A stretch of 64,000 nucleotides of DNA from QAMH01 sp900556425 (GCA_902475535.1 CABRZR010000011.1:19022-83021), one strand, 5' to 3'. Counted from the stretch's first letter, positions 42,862 through 52,542 are shown. Numbers and translations: made by a program. The notes: a model not told the origin generated them from the sequence alone.

Positions 42862-44304
42862 CTATCTGTTGTAGCGGTCCTGTTTGTCCTGCGGCGCGTG
42901 CTCAATGAGCGACCTGCGCAGCGCATCGTCGCTGACTTCCTCGCGGATGCGCACACGCAAGGCACGCGCTCGATCGATAATCGCATCACGATCGCAACCC
43001 GATACATGGACGAAGTTGTCGTAGAGGACGCGACCGGCGACCATGGTCATCTTGACGTTGTCCTGGTTAGCCGTGTAGATGACGGCGCTCTCCGGATCGG
43101 TCGTGGGATTCTGATGCGAGTTGTGCAAGTCGATGGCGATGATGTCGGCCTGCTTGCCTGCCTCGAGCGAACCAACCTTGTCGTCGATGCCCAGGGCTTC
43201 CGCCGAGCCGATGGTCGCCATGCGCAGGGCATTCTTGGCAGACGCCTGCACGAAGCGCTCGGAACTCGTCGCGCGGGTAATCATGAGACCGATGCGCATC
43301 TCGTCGATCATGTCTGTCGTGTCGACGGCAGCCGGAGAATCCGTGCCCAGACCAATGGTGAGACCGGCAGCCCAGAACTTCTCGAGCGGCATCGACCCCA
43401 TGCCAAGCTTGGCGTTGATGCGCGGACAATAGCCGATGCGCACCTGCTTGTCGCGAAGGATACCGATATCGCGATCATCGACGTGGACGCAGTGAATCGC
43501 AAGGATACCGGGCACGTCGAGGATGCCCCAGTTGCTCACGTAGCTCACCGGCGAGGTACCCGCCGGTAACCAGGGCGGATACGCGGCAGCGAGCTTGCCC
43601 TGCTCATGCTCGCTCACATGAACGCCAAACGGCGAGGAGCCGTAACGGATGAAGTCCGCCTCCTCCTGACTTCCCGCAAGGTGCATGGCAACGGGGATGT
43701 TCTTTTCAATCGCGACATCGGCGATAGCCTGGAAGACGCTCGGATGGCAACCGTAGACGGGACCAGGGGCAAGACCGAAATCGAGCAGGTCGCTTCCGCA
43801 CTCGTCCTTCCAGCGCTCGATCTTCTCGAGACCCTCGTGCACGACGCTCTCGGCGTGCTCCTTCTGCGTGGTCAGCACCTCGTAGTACACGCGGGCGCGC
43901 AGGCCCATCTCCTGGGCGGGGATGCGCGTGACACCCGATGCGGAGATGTCCGCTATCGTCGTGATACCGCTGGCGACGGCTTCGAGCGCACCGACGCGCG
44001 CCGAGTCAATCCAGTCCTCCTCGGTGAAGAAGGGCTCGGTATGCAGCACGTGACGCTTCCAGTCGGCATAGGGCAGGTCGCCGAACATGCCGCGCAGCGC
44101 CGTGTAGCCAAGGTGCGTGTGCAAGTCGACGAAGCCGGGCATGAGGGCAGAGAGCCCGAAATCACGAACCTCCTCCATGGGGTACTTGTCCTTGAGCTGG
44201 GACGCAGGCCCCAGGTCAAGAATCTTGTCATCGCGCACGAGAACGGCGCCGTCCTCGATGTATGGGGAGGTAATGGGAATGACATATTTCGCGGTGAGCA
44301 GCAT
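42862..44304 (-). CDS. Amidohydrolase (cytosine deaminase / chlorohydrolase-like)
   Basis: 480-residue TIM-barrel metal-dependent hydrolase. Ligands are visible: H-T-H in V-D-L-H-T-H-L-G, His in V-A-M-H-L-A-G-S, His in L-A-I-H-C-V-H-V, and Asp in G-L-G-T-D-S-P-A-A. This subfamily includes S-adenosylhomocysteine/5'-methylthioadenosine deaminases and guanine deaminase-like SsnA proteins. Which substrate applies is not clear. It follows the 218-residue membrane protein gene by 12 bases. Confidence 0.85.
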   Translation of the reverse strand: MLLTAKYVIPITSPYIEDGAVLVRDDKILDLGPASQLKDKYPMEEVRDFGLSALMPGFVDLHTHLGYTALRGMFGDLPYADWKRHVLHTEPFFTEEDWIDSARVGALEAVASGITTIADISASGVTRIPAQEMGLRARVYYEVLTTQKEHAESVVHEGLEKIERWKDECGSDLLDFGLAPGPVYGCHPSVFQAIADVAIEKNIPVAMHLAGSQEEADFIRYGSSPFGVHVSEHEQGKLAAAYPPWLPAGTSPVSYVSNWGILDVPGILAIHCVHVDDRDIGILRDKQVRIGYCPRINAKLGMGSMPLEKFWAAGLTIGLGTDSPAAVDTTDMIDEMRIGLMITRATSSERFVQASAKNALRMATIGSAEALGIDDKVGSLEAGKQADIIAIDLHNSHQNPTTDPESAVIYTANQDNVKMTMVAGRVLYDNFVHVSGCDRDAIIDRARALRVRIREEVSDDALRRSLIEHAPQDKQDRYNR

Positions 44305-44316
44305 CGCGTCTCCTGT

Positions 44317-44973
44317 TTACTGGTCGCTCGGACTATCTTCGGCGGACTCCTGCGGCTTCTTCTTGCCCCAAGGCATCTTGCTCTTGCGCTCCGCACGTCG
44401 CTGCTGGTCACGCTCGATGGATGCGGCGATGGCATCGTCGAGCTCGCGGCGCTCGGTCTTGGTGAGATTGCGGGCCTTTGCCTCCTGCGCCTTCTGAATC
44501 TTGCGAATCTTGCGCAGGTCGATGTAGAACGCAATGACGAGGGCGACTATCGCGAAGATGAAGCCGATGGTGGAGATCCAGCTTGCGGTCTCCTGGAAGT
44601 CCTCGCCCAGCACGCCACTGCTGATGAGCATGTTGGGGAGCCAGGTGAGGATGATGACAACGAAGGCAGCGCCCATGGCAATCCACCAGATCCGACGCCA
44701 GAACTTATACTCGGGCAAGTCGCGCATCATCGAGACCATGGCGCGTTCGCGGCGGCGCTGTTGCTCGACCGGGTCATTCGCCTTTGTCTCGACCGGTTGG
44801 TTCTTCCTTGCCTTGGCTTCCTGCTTTGCGCGTTTGGCCTTGGCCTCCTTGGATGGAGCGTATACCGACGCACCGGCCTTGGACTTGAGCTTCGCGGAGC
44901 TTGCCGATTTCCTCGACTTGCCCTTGGGACCATCGCCCTGATTGCGTGCGTTTTGGAAATTACGCTGCGTCAT
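44317..44973 (-). CDS. Two-span membrane protein with charged ends
   Basis: 218-residue protein. A long Lys/Ala-rich N-terminus (1-90) precedes two membrane segments (about 95-117 and 131-150). A basic C-terminus follows with R-K-I-R-K-I-Q-K-A-Q-E-A-K-A. No family recognised. It lies between purC and the amidohydrolase. Confidence 0.5.
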   Translation of the reverse strand: MTQRNFQNARNQGDGPKGKSRKSASSAKLKSKAGASVYAPSKEAKAKRAKQEAKARKNQPVETKANDPVEQQRRRERAMVSMMRDLPEYKFWRRIWWIAMGAAFVVIILTWLPNMLISSGVLGEDFQETASWISTIGFIFAIVALVIAFYIDLRKIRKIQKAQEAKARNLTKTERRELDDAIAASIERDQQRRAERKSKMPWGKKKPQESAEDSPSDQ

Positions 44974-45031
44974 TCGTCAATCGCCTTTCGAATGCCTGTG
45001 ATGTGTAAATGCCTATGATACAACGGGCGGC

Positions 45032-45052
45032 GCATGCGCGTGGAGCGCATGC
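45032..45052 (-). terminator. Hairpin after purC
   Basis: GCATGCGC and GCGCATGC form a perfect 8-base-pair stem with a 5-base loop immediately after the purC stop. No U-run follows, so termination is uncertain. Confidence 0.4.
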
Positions 45053-45933
45053 TACAGATTCGCGGGAACGAAACGCTCGCCCGTGATGAGCTCGTAAGCC
45101 TGGATGTACTTGTTCGAGGTCGCCTCGATGATGTCGGCCGGTAGTTGCGGCGGCTCGCCCGTGCGGTCCCAATTGGCATCGAGCCAATCACGCACGAACT
45201 GCTTGTCGAAGCTTGCCTGGCTCTTGCCCGGCTCATAGGCATCCTGCGGCCAGAAGCGCGAGGAATCCGGCGTGAGCACCTCATCAGCCAAGGTGAGCGT
45301 GCCATCGATCGTGCCGAATTCGAACTTGGTATCGGCGATGATGATGCCATGCTGGGCGGCGTAATCAGCTGCCTTCTTGTAGACGGCAAGCGATGCGTCG
45401 CGCAGGGCGCTCGCATCCTTCTCGCCAAGCATCTCGACCGTGCGCTCATAGCTCACGTTCTCGTCATGGTCGCCAATCTCGGCCTTGGTTGACGGCGTGT
45501 AGATGGGTTCGGGCAGCTTGCTTGCCTCGATGAGGCCCTCGGGTAGCTCGATACCGCAAACGGTACCCTGCTTGCGATACTCCTTGAGACCGCTGCCAGC
45601 AAGGTAGCCGCGCACGATGCACTCGACGGGGAACATCTCGGCCTTGCGCACGAGCATGAAGCGACCGTTCAGCCACTCGGCATATGGCTTGAATTTCTCG
45701 GGCAGGTCGGCCACGTCCGCGGAAATCAGATGGTTGGGAATGATGTCCGCGAGCAAGTCGAACCAGAAGAGCGAAAGGCGCGTGAGAACCTCGCCTTTGT
45801 AGGGAATCTCGTCTTTGAGGATGTAGTCGAACGCCGAGATGCGGTCGGTTGCGACGATGAGGAGCTTGTCGCCCAGGTCGTACAGATCGCGGACCTTGCC
45901 CTGCGAATCAGGACGCATTGCCATTTCACTCAT
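45052..45933 (-). CDS. purC: Phosphoribosylaminoimidazole-succinocarboxamide synthase
   Basis: 293-residue SAICAR synthetase of purine synthesis, joining aspartate to CAIR. It shows G-K-V-R-D-L-Y near residue 12, D-R-I-S-A-F-D near 30, E-C-I-V-R-G-Y-L-A-G-S-G near 105 and I-A-D-T-K-F-E-F-G near 195. The ATG at 45933 is used because GGAAG lies nine bases upstream; other in-frame starts lie inside the kinase gene, whose end it overlaps by 8 bases. purB is 4 kb away on the same strand. Confidence 0.95.
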   Translation of the reverse strand: MSEMAMRPDSQGKVRDLYDLGDKLLIVATDRISAFDYILKDEIPYKGEVLTRLSLFWFDLLADIIPNHLISADVADLPEKFKPYAEWLNGRFMLVRKAEMFPVECIVRGYLAGSGLKEYRKQGTVCGIELPEGLIEASKLPEPIYTPSTKAEIGDHDENVSYERTVEMLGEKDASALRDASLAVYKKAADYAAQHGIIIADTKFEFGTIDGTLTLADEVLTPDSSRFWPQDAYEPGKSQASFDKQFVRDWLDANWDRTGEPPQLPADIIEATSNKYIQAYELITGERFVPANL

Positions 45934-47257
45934 GAGTATCATCTTCCTTGTTTCTCGTGTGTACTTCTTGTTGCCGGACCTCTTGCTGCCTTGTGGCGGG
46001 CAACGGCACGCGCAGCCCAAAGAGCTTGAGTTCTTGCGTCGCGCTCAAGCCGGCACCTGCCTCGCGCGCCTTACGACGTGCTTTGACCTGGCGTTCCTCA
46101 ATCTTGCGGAGCTTCTCCTGCTCCTTGCGCGCGGCACGCTCCTGACGCCTGCGCGAAGTGTTCCTGCGCGCCGACGGCATGGGTTTGGCATGGTCTTCGG
46201 GCGCCAGCGGAATGCGCATCACGAAGGTACTACCCTCGCCGAGCGTAGAGGAAACGGAGACGTCGCCGAAGTGCTGGTCGACGACTTCCTTGACAAGCGC
46301 GAGGCCAATACCCAAGCCGCCATCGACGCTCTGACGTGCGACGTCGGCACGCCAGAAGCGCGAGAAGACCTTCTTCATGTCCTCTTGGGAAATGCCAACG
46401 CCCGTATCACGCACGGAGATCTTGGCGTACCCGTTATCACGCGTAAGCTCGAGACTGACCATGCCGTTCTCAGGCGTGTAGCGCACGGCATTGGAAAGCA
46501 GATTGGCGACGGCCTGTGAGATGAGGTCCTGGTCGCCGATAATCATGACGTTGGGATCGACATCGGTGAAGAACATGATGCCGGAGCTTTCGAGAAGCGC
46601 TTCGTGCGTCGTCGAAAGGCCGTTCACCACGCTACTGAGATTGACGAGGTTGCGCTTGACTTCAGCCGTGCCGTTCTCGAGACGGTTGAGGTGCAGAAGC
46701 GCCTCGACCAGGCGGCCCAGACGACGCGTCTCGAACGAGATGGTGTTGAGATGCTCCTCATCTGCTTCGAAGACGCCATCCTGGATGGCTTCGACCGTGG
46801 CCTGGATGGCCATGAGCGGCGTACGCAGCTCATGGGCTACGTCGCCGATGAGCTGACGCTCGAGGTCGCGGTCGCGCTCGATGGCGTCTGCCATCTCATC
46901 GAAACGCTGGCCGAGCTGACCGAGCTGATCATCGCCGCCAAGCCCCGTACGGGCGGAGAGGTTGCCTTCCTTGATTGCCGAGGCGGTATCTGCGATGCGG
47001 CCGACGGGACGCGCGATGCCGATGGCGAAGTAGAGGCCGAGAATGATGGAGAGCACGAGGGCGATGGCCCCGGAGATGAGCACGGCGGCGAAGATTTCCT
47101 CATCACTTGGCGCGCCGGCGTAACCGACGTTCCAGACGATCGCGATGGCGGCGGCCGTGATGAGCACCGTCATGGCCGCCGTGAGCAAAAACGCCCCCAT
47201 GACGTAGATTGCAAACGAGAGAGGCTTCCTCTCGCGGGTCTTGCGCTTGTTCTTCAT
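45926..47257 (-). CDS. Sensor histidine kinase with charged C-terminal tail
   Basis: 443-residue membrane histidine kinase. Two membrane segments (about 14-40 and 57-80) enclose a very short outside loop. HAMP follows, then H-box D-V-A-H-E-L-R-T-P-L (about 143), N-box N-L-L-S-N-A-V-R-Y, and G boxes D-T-G-V-G-I and G-L-G-I-G-L-A-L. After the kinase domain (about 355) comes an unusual 85-residue Arg/Lys/Glu-rich tail containing the repeat R-Q-Q-E-V-R-Q-Q-E-V. It is coupled to the response regulator 6 bases upstream. Confidence 0.9.
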   Translation of the reverse strand: MKNKRKTRERKPLSFAIYVMGAFLLTAAMTVLITAAAIAIVWNVGYAGAPSDEEIFAAVLISGAIALVLSIILGLYFAIGIARPVGRIADTASAIKEGNLSARTGLGGDDQLGQLGQRFDEMADAIERDRDLERQLIGDVAHELRTPLMAIQATVEAIQDGVFEADEEHLNTISFETRRLGRLVEALLHLNRLENGTAEVKRNLVNLSSVVNGLSTTHEALLESSGIMFFTDVDPNVMIIGDQDLISQAVANLLSNAVRYTPENGMVSLELTRDNGYAKISVRDTGVGISQEDMKKVFSRFWRADVARQSVDGGLGIGLALVKEVVDQHFGDVSVSSTLGEGSTFVMRIPLAPEDHAKPMPSARRNTSRRRQERAARKEQEKLRKIEERQVKARRKAREAGAGLSATQELKLFGLRVPLPATRQQEVRQQEVHTRNKEDDTHE

Positions 47258-47263
47258 GGACGT

Positions 47264-47995
47264 CTAGGCCTCTTGACCAGCCGATTCGCCGTCTCGGGGC
47301 ACCTCGAAGCGATAGCCGACGCCGTGCACGGTGTAAATCCAGCGCGGATTGCGCGGGTCATCGCCGATCTTGGCGCGGAGGTTCTTCACGTGGCTGTCGA
47401 TGGTACGCTCGTAGCCCTCGAAATCGTAGCCGAGCACCTTCTCGACGAGCTCCATGCGCGAATAGACGCGGCCCGGATAGCGTGACAGCGTCGTGAGCAG
47501 CTTGAACTCACTGGCGGTGAGGTCAATCTCCTCGTCGTTGACAAGAACCTTGTGACCGTTGAGATCGATGGTCAGGCCACCGAAGTCGAGCACCTCGCGC
47601 TGCGGCTCGGAGTCAATGTGGGCGCGGCGCAGCAGGGCGCGGACGCGCGCAACGAGCTCGCGCGGCGAGAAGGGCTTGATGAGGTAGTCGTCTGCGCCAA
47701 GCTCGAGACCGACGATGCGGTCCTCGACCTCGCCCTTGGCGGTGAGCATGATGATGGGGACGTCAGATGTGTCGCGAATGATGCGGCAGACCTTTTCGCC
47801 CGGAAGCTTGGGAAGCATGAGGTCCAGGATGACGAGGTCGAACTGATGCAGGGAGAACGCGTCGACGGCCTCCTGGCCATCTGCAGCCGGCGTCACCCAG
47901 TAACCGGCACGTTCAAGATAGGCAGCAACGGCGTCGCGAATGGCTTTCTCGTCCTCGACGAGCAAGATGCGACGGGCTTCAGAACCGGTGTCCAC
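47264..47995 (-). CDS. OmpR/PhoB-family response regulator
   Basis: 243-residue regulator. The receiver domain has D-D/E pocket residues L-V-E-D-E, phospho-acceptor Asp in V-I-L-D-L-M-L-P (about 55), Thr in M-L-T-A-K-G and Lys in L-I-K-P-F-S. The C-terminal winged helix ends with G-V-G-Y-R-F. A GTG at 47995 is chosen because AAAGGAG lies 8 bases upstream; the longer frame upstream crosses repeats. Partner of the adjacent kinase. Confidence 0.93.
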   Translation of the reverse strand: MDTGSEARRILLVEDEKAIRDAVAAYLERAGYWVTPAADGQEAVDAFSLHQFDLVILDLMLPKLPGEKVCRIIRDTSDVPIIMLTAKGEVEDRIVGLELGADDYLIKPFSPRELVARVRALLRRAHIDSEPQREVLDFGGLTIDLNGHKVLVNDEEIDLTASEFKLLTTLSRYPGRVYSRMELVEKVLGYDFEGYERTIDSHVKNLRAKIGDDPRNPRWIYTVHGVGYRFEVPRDGESAGQEA

Positions 47996-48070
47996 GATGA
48001 GGCTCCTTTCGGTTTTCTTCCATCTACGCAGTGTACCATTGCGCACCGCCTGCGTCAGCGCTGGTGACAA

Positions 48071-48206
48071 GAAGGGGACAGACCCTTCATTTCCAAGAGA
48101 TCTCTCCATTTCGCATCCTAACGGCTGCTTCAGTCGAGATGACAGATAAGGGTCTGTCCCCATATTGCCGCGCACGACATGCAAGGGGTCTGTCCCCTTG
48201 TTGCCA
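48071..48206. repeat. Repeat cluster between response regulator and Tat lipoprotein genes
   Basis: This gap holds GGGGACAGACCC (inverted unit, 48074), an AGAGATCTCTCCATT... / CAGTCGAGATGACA unit, and two direct units GGGTCTGTCCCCATATTGCC and GGGGTCTGTCCCCTTGTTGC (48185). No gene. Confidence 0.85.
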
Positions 48207-48212
48207 CCAGGC

Positions 48213-49544
48213 CTATCGCTCGGTGGGTTCCGTGGGGGTCGTGCTTGGCTGTGTCGTGGGATCGGTTGGATCCGGAGCAGGCGGAGCAGGCGTCTGACCA
48301 GCAGGAATGGGCGTAATCGAGCGCAAGACGACCTGCGTCGCCCTTTCGGTGCCCTCGTACTTGTTGACGGTCGCGTAATTGTAGACGCGAGACACCTCGC
48401 CCGTGCATACCGAATAGTCGCCATAATCCGTACAGCCATCGGGCGCGTTGACGACGAAATACTTCTGCTCTTGCGTATCGATGAACACCGTGCGCGAACT
48501 CGACTTCGCGAACAGCCAGCCATTGCAGATGCCCGGCGGCGTGAGTGACTGTCGCGCCAGGCGCAGCCACGTATTCCCCGCTATCGGGTAATACGTACCG
48601 ACGTTTGCGATACCTCCGCCGTAATCGTAGGACGCGGGAATCGTGAACGCGAAGGCGTTGTTCATGTAGATGGCGTTTGACGGGCGGAACGAGTGCGGCA
48701 TTACCTGGGACGCAACCACCGACCCCGAGCCTGCGGCAATCGCCGTGAGCTCGTAGTACACGCCGCTCGACGCCTTGGCCCTCGGCATGGCCGTGAGCAC
48801 TTGCCCGCTTACGGAGAGACCCCCGTTGAACCGGCCTTCCGAAGTGATCATGTCCGACGAACGCGAGCCGCCCGTGGCAACGCGCAGGTACGAGTTTTCC
48901 GTCGTGCGCGGACCGCCCTCGGCAGGTTGCACGATCCAGTACGCCGCCGTGCCGATGACGGCTATCTCGGGCGTATCGAATTCGACATTGCCCTCGTCGA
49001 GCTTGACGGGCTGACCGGTTAACCTGCCATCGGAAATCGTGGCACAGTACACCATCCAGTCCGAGGTGAGGTAGTTGCTTTCGACCCAGACGAGCAGCTC
49101 CTTGGATGCGCGCACGGCAAAGATGCTGTAGCCCATGTCATGATTAACGGCGCGATCAAGTGCCGGCGTCATGGCGCCGGTCCCCAGGTTGACGAGCGAG
49201 CAGGTCGACAGAGGCGAAGCCGTCTCGCCCGTAAGCAGCGCCGCCGCCGTCACGTCCTCGGATGCATAGAGCATCGTCCCCTTGGGGTACTGCGCGAGGT
49301 CCTTGATCTCGAAGTATCCCGTCGTGTCCTCGATTTCGGCAAAGGCATCGAGCGTGACAACGTCGTTGGTCGACACGTCGAGCGTGCTTGGCGTGCCGCT
49401 ATCCGAGTTGCCCCCGCAACCCGTAAGCAACGCGGGCGCGGCGAGTACCGTCGCGCAGGCAAGCGCGCCGCCACCCAGACGCAAGAAAGCACGTCGTGAC
49501 AGCTGCGGATTCTTGTTTGCGAACGCGTCCCCGTCGTGGCTCAT
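48213..49544 (-). CDS. Tat-exported lipoprotein, function unknown
   Basis: 443-residue secreted protein. The twin-arginine motif S-R-R-A-F-L-R is at residues 16-22, followed by a hydrophobic stretch and lipobox L-T-G-C. The mature part is beta-rich with repeated W/Y-containing strands, suggestive of a beta-propeller-like fold. The last 30 residues are a Pro/Thr-rich tail. The Tat route suggests folding or cofactor binding in the cytoplasm, but no cofactor motif is seen. Confidence 0.75.
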   Translation of the reverse strand: MSHDGDAFANKNPQLSRRAFLRLGGGALACATVLAAPALLTGCGGNSDSGTPSTLDVSTNDVVTLDAFAEIEDTTGYFEIKDLAQYPKGTMLYASEDVTAAALLTGETASPLSTCSLVNLGTGAMTPALDRAVNHDMGYSIFAVRASKELLVWVESNYLTSDWMVYCATISDGRLTGQPVKLDEGNVEFDTPEIAVIGTAAYWIVQPAEGGPRTTENSYLRVATGGSRSSDMITSEGRFNGGLSVSGQVLTAMPRAKASSGVYYELTAIAAGSGSVVASQVMPHSFRPSNAIYMNNAFAFTIPASYDYGGGIANVGTYYPIAGNTWLRLARQSLTPPGICNGWLFAKSSSRTVFIDTQEQKYFVVNAPDGCTDYGDYSVCTGEVSRVYNYATVNKYEGTERATQVVLRSITPIPAGQTPAPPAPDPTDPTTQPSTTPTEPTER

Positions 49545-49826
49545 CTACGCCTGCCGTTGCTCGATGGCCCAGGTGAGGGCACGGGAGAGTTGATCGGGAC
49601 AGGACGTCGCCTTGCCGCCGCACTGCGTCCCCGCGCAACGTTCGATGACCCAATCCGCCGGCATGCCCTCGATAAGGGAGGCGATGCCCTTGGCGTTGCC
49701 GTTGCACCCGCCGATAAACTCGACGTTTTTCACGCGCTCCTCATCGTCGAGATCGAACTTGATGGCACGCGAACACGTGCCATGCGTGCGATACAGAAAC
49801 TCCGGCTCCTGCGCTTGATTTTCCAT
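49545..49826 (-). CDS. TSCPD-domain protein
   Basis: 93-residue protein with the diagnostic T-S-C-P-D near residue 76 and a conserved G-G-C-N-G-N segment near residue 39. The family (TIGR03905-like) is small and of unknown function; related TSCPD domains occur at the end of some ribonucleotide reductases. The start at 49826 was chosen over an upstream frame that runs into purB. Its gene starts 8 bases after purB. Confidence 0.8.
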   Translation of the reverse strand: MENQAQEPEFLYRTHGTCSRAIKFDLDDEERVKNVEFIGGCNGNAKGIASLIEGMPADWVIERCAGTQCGGKATSCPDQLSRALTWAIEQRQA

Positions 49827-49834
49827 GAGTGCTC

Positions 49835-51178
49835 CTAAAACTCCAGGCTCTTGAGCTTGTCGAAGATGACGGCCTTGTGACCCAGGAAGCTTTCCGGGTC
49901 GAAGATGGCGTCGAGCTGCGCTTCCGTGAGCGGACAATCCGGATCAGCCTCGAGGTTCTCGCGGAAAGTCGGGCCGTCGATGGCCTGCTGGATGTCGTCC
50001 CACACCTTCATGGCGTTGCGCTGCACGATGACATACGCGTCCTCGCGGGTCATACCCGTATCGACGAGCGCGAGGATGACCTTCGAGCTAAAGATGAGAC
50101 CGCGCGTGCGCCACAGGTTGTGCAGGCTCTTGTTCACGTAGACGTTGAGGCCGTCGAGCATCCACTGCATCTTCGAGAACATGTAGTCGAGTGCGGTGAA
50201 GCTGTCTGCCAGGACGACGCGCTCGGCACCGGAGTGCGAGATATCGCGCTCGTACCAAAGCGCCACGTCGTCAAACGCGACTTGCGCATTCGCCTTGACC
50301 ACGCGGGCCAGGCCGCAAACGCGCTCGGCCGTGATGGGATTGCGCTTGTGGGGCATCGCGCTCGAACCCTTCTGTCCCTTGGTGAAGGGCTCCTCTGCCT
50401 CGATGACGTCGGACTGCTGGAGCAGGCGAATCTGCATGGCGATGGACTCGAGCGTGGAGGCCGTAACGGCAAGCGCGGACATAACCTGCGCATGACGGTC
50501 ACGTGCGATGACCTGCGTGGAAAGCGGGTCGGACGTGAGGCCGAGCTTCTCGCAAACGAACTGCTCGACGAAGGGATCGATGTTGGAGTAGGTGCCAACC
50601 GCACCGCTGATGGCGCCGGTGGCGGCAACCTCGCGCGCCTGCTGCAGGCGCGTCTCGGCGCGCTTGAGTGCCCAGGCCCAGCTGCCGAACTTCATGCCGA
50701 AGGTCATGGGCTCGGCGTGGATGCCGTGAGTGCGGCCCACGCAGATGGCATCCTCGAACTCGAACGCGCGACGCTTGCAGGTCTCGCCCAGGCGCTTCAC
50801 GTCGGCGATGATGATATCGAGGGCCTGCGTGACCTGGTAGCTCAGCGCGGTGTCGCCAAGGTCGGAGCTCGTCATGCCGTAGTGCACCCAGCGACTTGGT
50901 TTGGGCTCGCCCTCGGGCACGTCGGCATCGATGTAGTTCGCCATGACGGTCGTGAAGGCGATGACGTCGTGGTTGGTGACCTTCTCGATCTCGTCGATCT
51001 CGGGCACGGTGAAATCGGCATGCGCGCGAATCCACGCGGCCTCCTCGGCGGTGATGCCGCACTGCCCCAGCTCGGCCTGCGCTTCACAAGCGAGGACCTC
51101 GATCTCCTTCCAAACGTCGAACTTGTTCTCGAGAGACCAGATGTGGCCCATCTCGGGCAGCGTGTAGCGCTCGATCAT
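49835..51178 (-). CDS. purB: Adenylosuccinate lyase
   Basis: 447-residue fumarase/aspartase-superfamily enzyme acting twice in purine synthesis. Signature G-S-S-A-M-P-H-K-R-N-P (about 265) contains the catalytic serine loop. H-Y-G-M-T-S-S-D and G-R-T-H-G-I-H-A-E-P-M-T are also present. AAAGGA lies about 8 bases before ATG 51178. The upstream gap holds repeats. Confidence 0.96.
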   Translation of the reverse strand: MIERYTLPEMGHIWSLENKFDVWKEIEVLACEAQAELGQCGITAEEAAWIRAHADFTVPEIDEIEKVTNHDVIAFTTVMANYIDADVPEGEPKPSRWVHYGMTSSDLGDTALSYQVTQALDIIIADVKRLGETCKRRAFEFEDAICVGRTHGIHAEPMTFGMKFGSWAWALKRAETRLQQAREVAATGAISGAVGTYSNIDPFVEQFVCEKLGLTSDPLSTQVIARDRHAQVMSALAVTASTLESIAMQIRLLQQSDVIEAEEPFTKGQKGSSAMPHKRNPITAERVCGLARVVKANAQVAFDDVALWYERDISHSGAERVVLADSFTALDYMFSKMQWMLDGLNVYVNKSLHNLWRTRGLIFSSKVILALVDTGMTREDAYVIVQRNAMKVWDDIQQAIDGPTFRENLEADPDCPLTEAQLDAIFDPESFLGHKAVIFDKLKSLEF

Positions 51179-51247
51179 CCCATGATTCCTTTCGCGCGGT
51201 GTATTGATGCGCCCTATTGTAGCGGCTTTGGGGGAATGGAGGGAAAT

Positions 51248-51368
51248 TGGGGACAGACAGGGGTCTGTCCCCTTGTTACCAGATTTCTCGACTCGCTTCG
51301 CTCGCTCGAAATGACAATTGCGGGGTCTGTCCCCTTGTTGCCACGAGGGTCTGTCCCCTTGTTGCCAG
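51248..51368. repeat. Repeat cluster between purB and radical SAM gene
   Basis: One inverted and three direct copies of the GGGGTCTGTCCCCTTGTTGC unit surround one AGATTTCTCGACTCGC...GCTCGAAATGACA unit. The whole gap (193 bases) is otherwise empty. Confidence 0.88.
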
Positions 51369-51371
51369 CTG

Positions 51372-52493
51372 CTACTTTTTCTTGCGGGGGCCGCAGCAGC
51401 AACCAGCGCCGGCGTTCTCGACGGGATCGGGCATGATGTAGTCGGCAGGGTCACCCACCTTCCACCATTGCTTGCCGTCGATGGGGAAACGCGGATCGGG
51501 GTTTTCGGGACGGCAGACGAAACCGGCTTCCTCGATAAGCGCCTTGGCCTCCTCCACGGTAAAGCCCCGCCAGACGTCCTCGTTGAAGGTGGTGTCTCGA
51601 GGATTGGCCCCTCGCTCGACGGTGAAGTTGCTGCCTCCGGCGTAGAGAGCCGCCGGAATGGCCGGGTGCATGCCGCAACTGCGCACCTTGGTGCCCACCA
51701 CTAGACGCAGCGTCGCCAGCAAGTGCAACATGCGCTCCTCGCTGATTTCATCCATGCCCTCGAAGGGCGTACCGGGCACGTTGACGCGAGCCATGACGCT
51801 CATCGCATAGGGGCGATGAGCCAGATTCTCCAGAATGCGATCCGCAATCTCCTCGTTGGTGTGCTCGACACCCAGGGGCTCGACGCAGGTGAGCCATCGG
51901 AGCGGCGAATTGCTGATGGCGTCGACGGTCTTCCAGCGCAGGTCGACGTCAAAGGGGGTGTCGATGCCTTCGCGCATGCGGATCACGTGATAGGCGCTCG
52001 TGGCACCGGCCTGGTAGGCCGCCTCGGCCATGGCCGGGCTCATCTCGCCCACGTTAAGGTTGATGAGATAGCTGCCCGGCACCGCCTCGCGAATGTCGGC
52101 GAGCCACTCGGACAGCACGTTCATGTCGTAGAACTCGGTCGAACGCAGGGTGATGGTGGTGACACCAGCCTCAACATAGGCGCGCACGAGCTCAATGATC
52201 TCCTCCTTGGAGTAGATCACGTCCTCCTCGACAAGCCCCCACTCGGTCCCGAACGCGCAGAACTTGCAGTTCATGTCGCAGCTGCACAGGTCCACGCCGA
52301 TGGCACCCGAGATAGAGGCGCTGTTGCCCGTGGCGATGTGCGCCAGCTCGGCGGCCTTCTCCTTCAGATAGGAAACCTCTTCGGAACTCGGGTCGAGCTC
52401 CAGCAATCTGATGATCACCTCACGCGGCTGGGACGCGCCACGCACGCCCTCGTCATACACCTTGTCGATGAGTTCCTTGACCTCGTTGTTCAT
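51372..52493 (-). CDS. BioB/PylB-like radical SAM protein with cysteine tail
   Basis: 373-residue radical SAM protein of the biotin-synthase-like group. The motif C-x3-C-x2-C appears as C-D-M-N-C-K-F-C near residue 72, within an A-I-G-V-D-L-C-S-C-D context. A BATS-like C-terminal domain follows (R-S-C-G-M-H-P-A-I-P). The last residues are G-A-G-C-C-C-G-P-R-K-K-K, an unusual triple-cysteine tail. The reaction is unknown; biotin synthase itself is unlikely because no bio genes are nearby. Downstream of an ABC importer on the same strand, with a repeat-filled gap between. Confidence 0.75.
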   Translation of the reverse strand: MNNEVKELIDKVYDEGVRGASQPREVIIRLLELDPSSEEVSYLKEKAAELAHIATGNSASISGAIGVDLCSCDMNCKFCAFGTEWGLVEEDVIYSKEEIIELVRAYVEAGVTTITLRSTEFYDMNVLSEWLADIREAVPGSYLINLNVGEMSPAMAEAAYQAGATSAYHVIRMREGIDTPFDVDLRWKTVDAISNSPLRWLTCVEPLGVEHTNEEIADRILENLAHRPYAMSVMARVNVPGTPFEGMDEISEERMLHLLATLRLVVGTKVRSCGMHPAIPAALYAGGSNFTVERGANPRDTTFNEDVWRGFTVEEAKALIEEAGFVCRPENPDPRFPIDGKQWWKVGDPADYIMPDPVENAGAGCCCGPRKKK

Positions 52494-52542
52494 TTCAATC
52501 CTTTCGCTTTTTGATTTGCAACCTGTATCGGCATTCGCCGTA

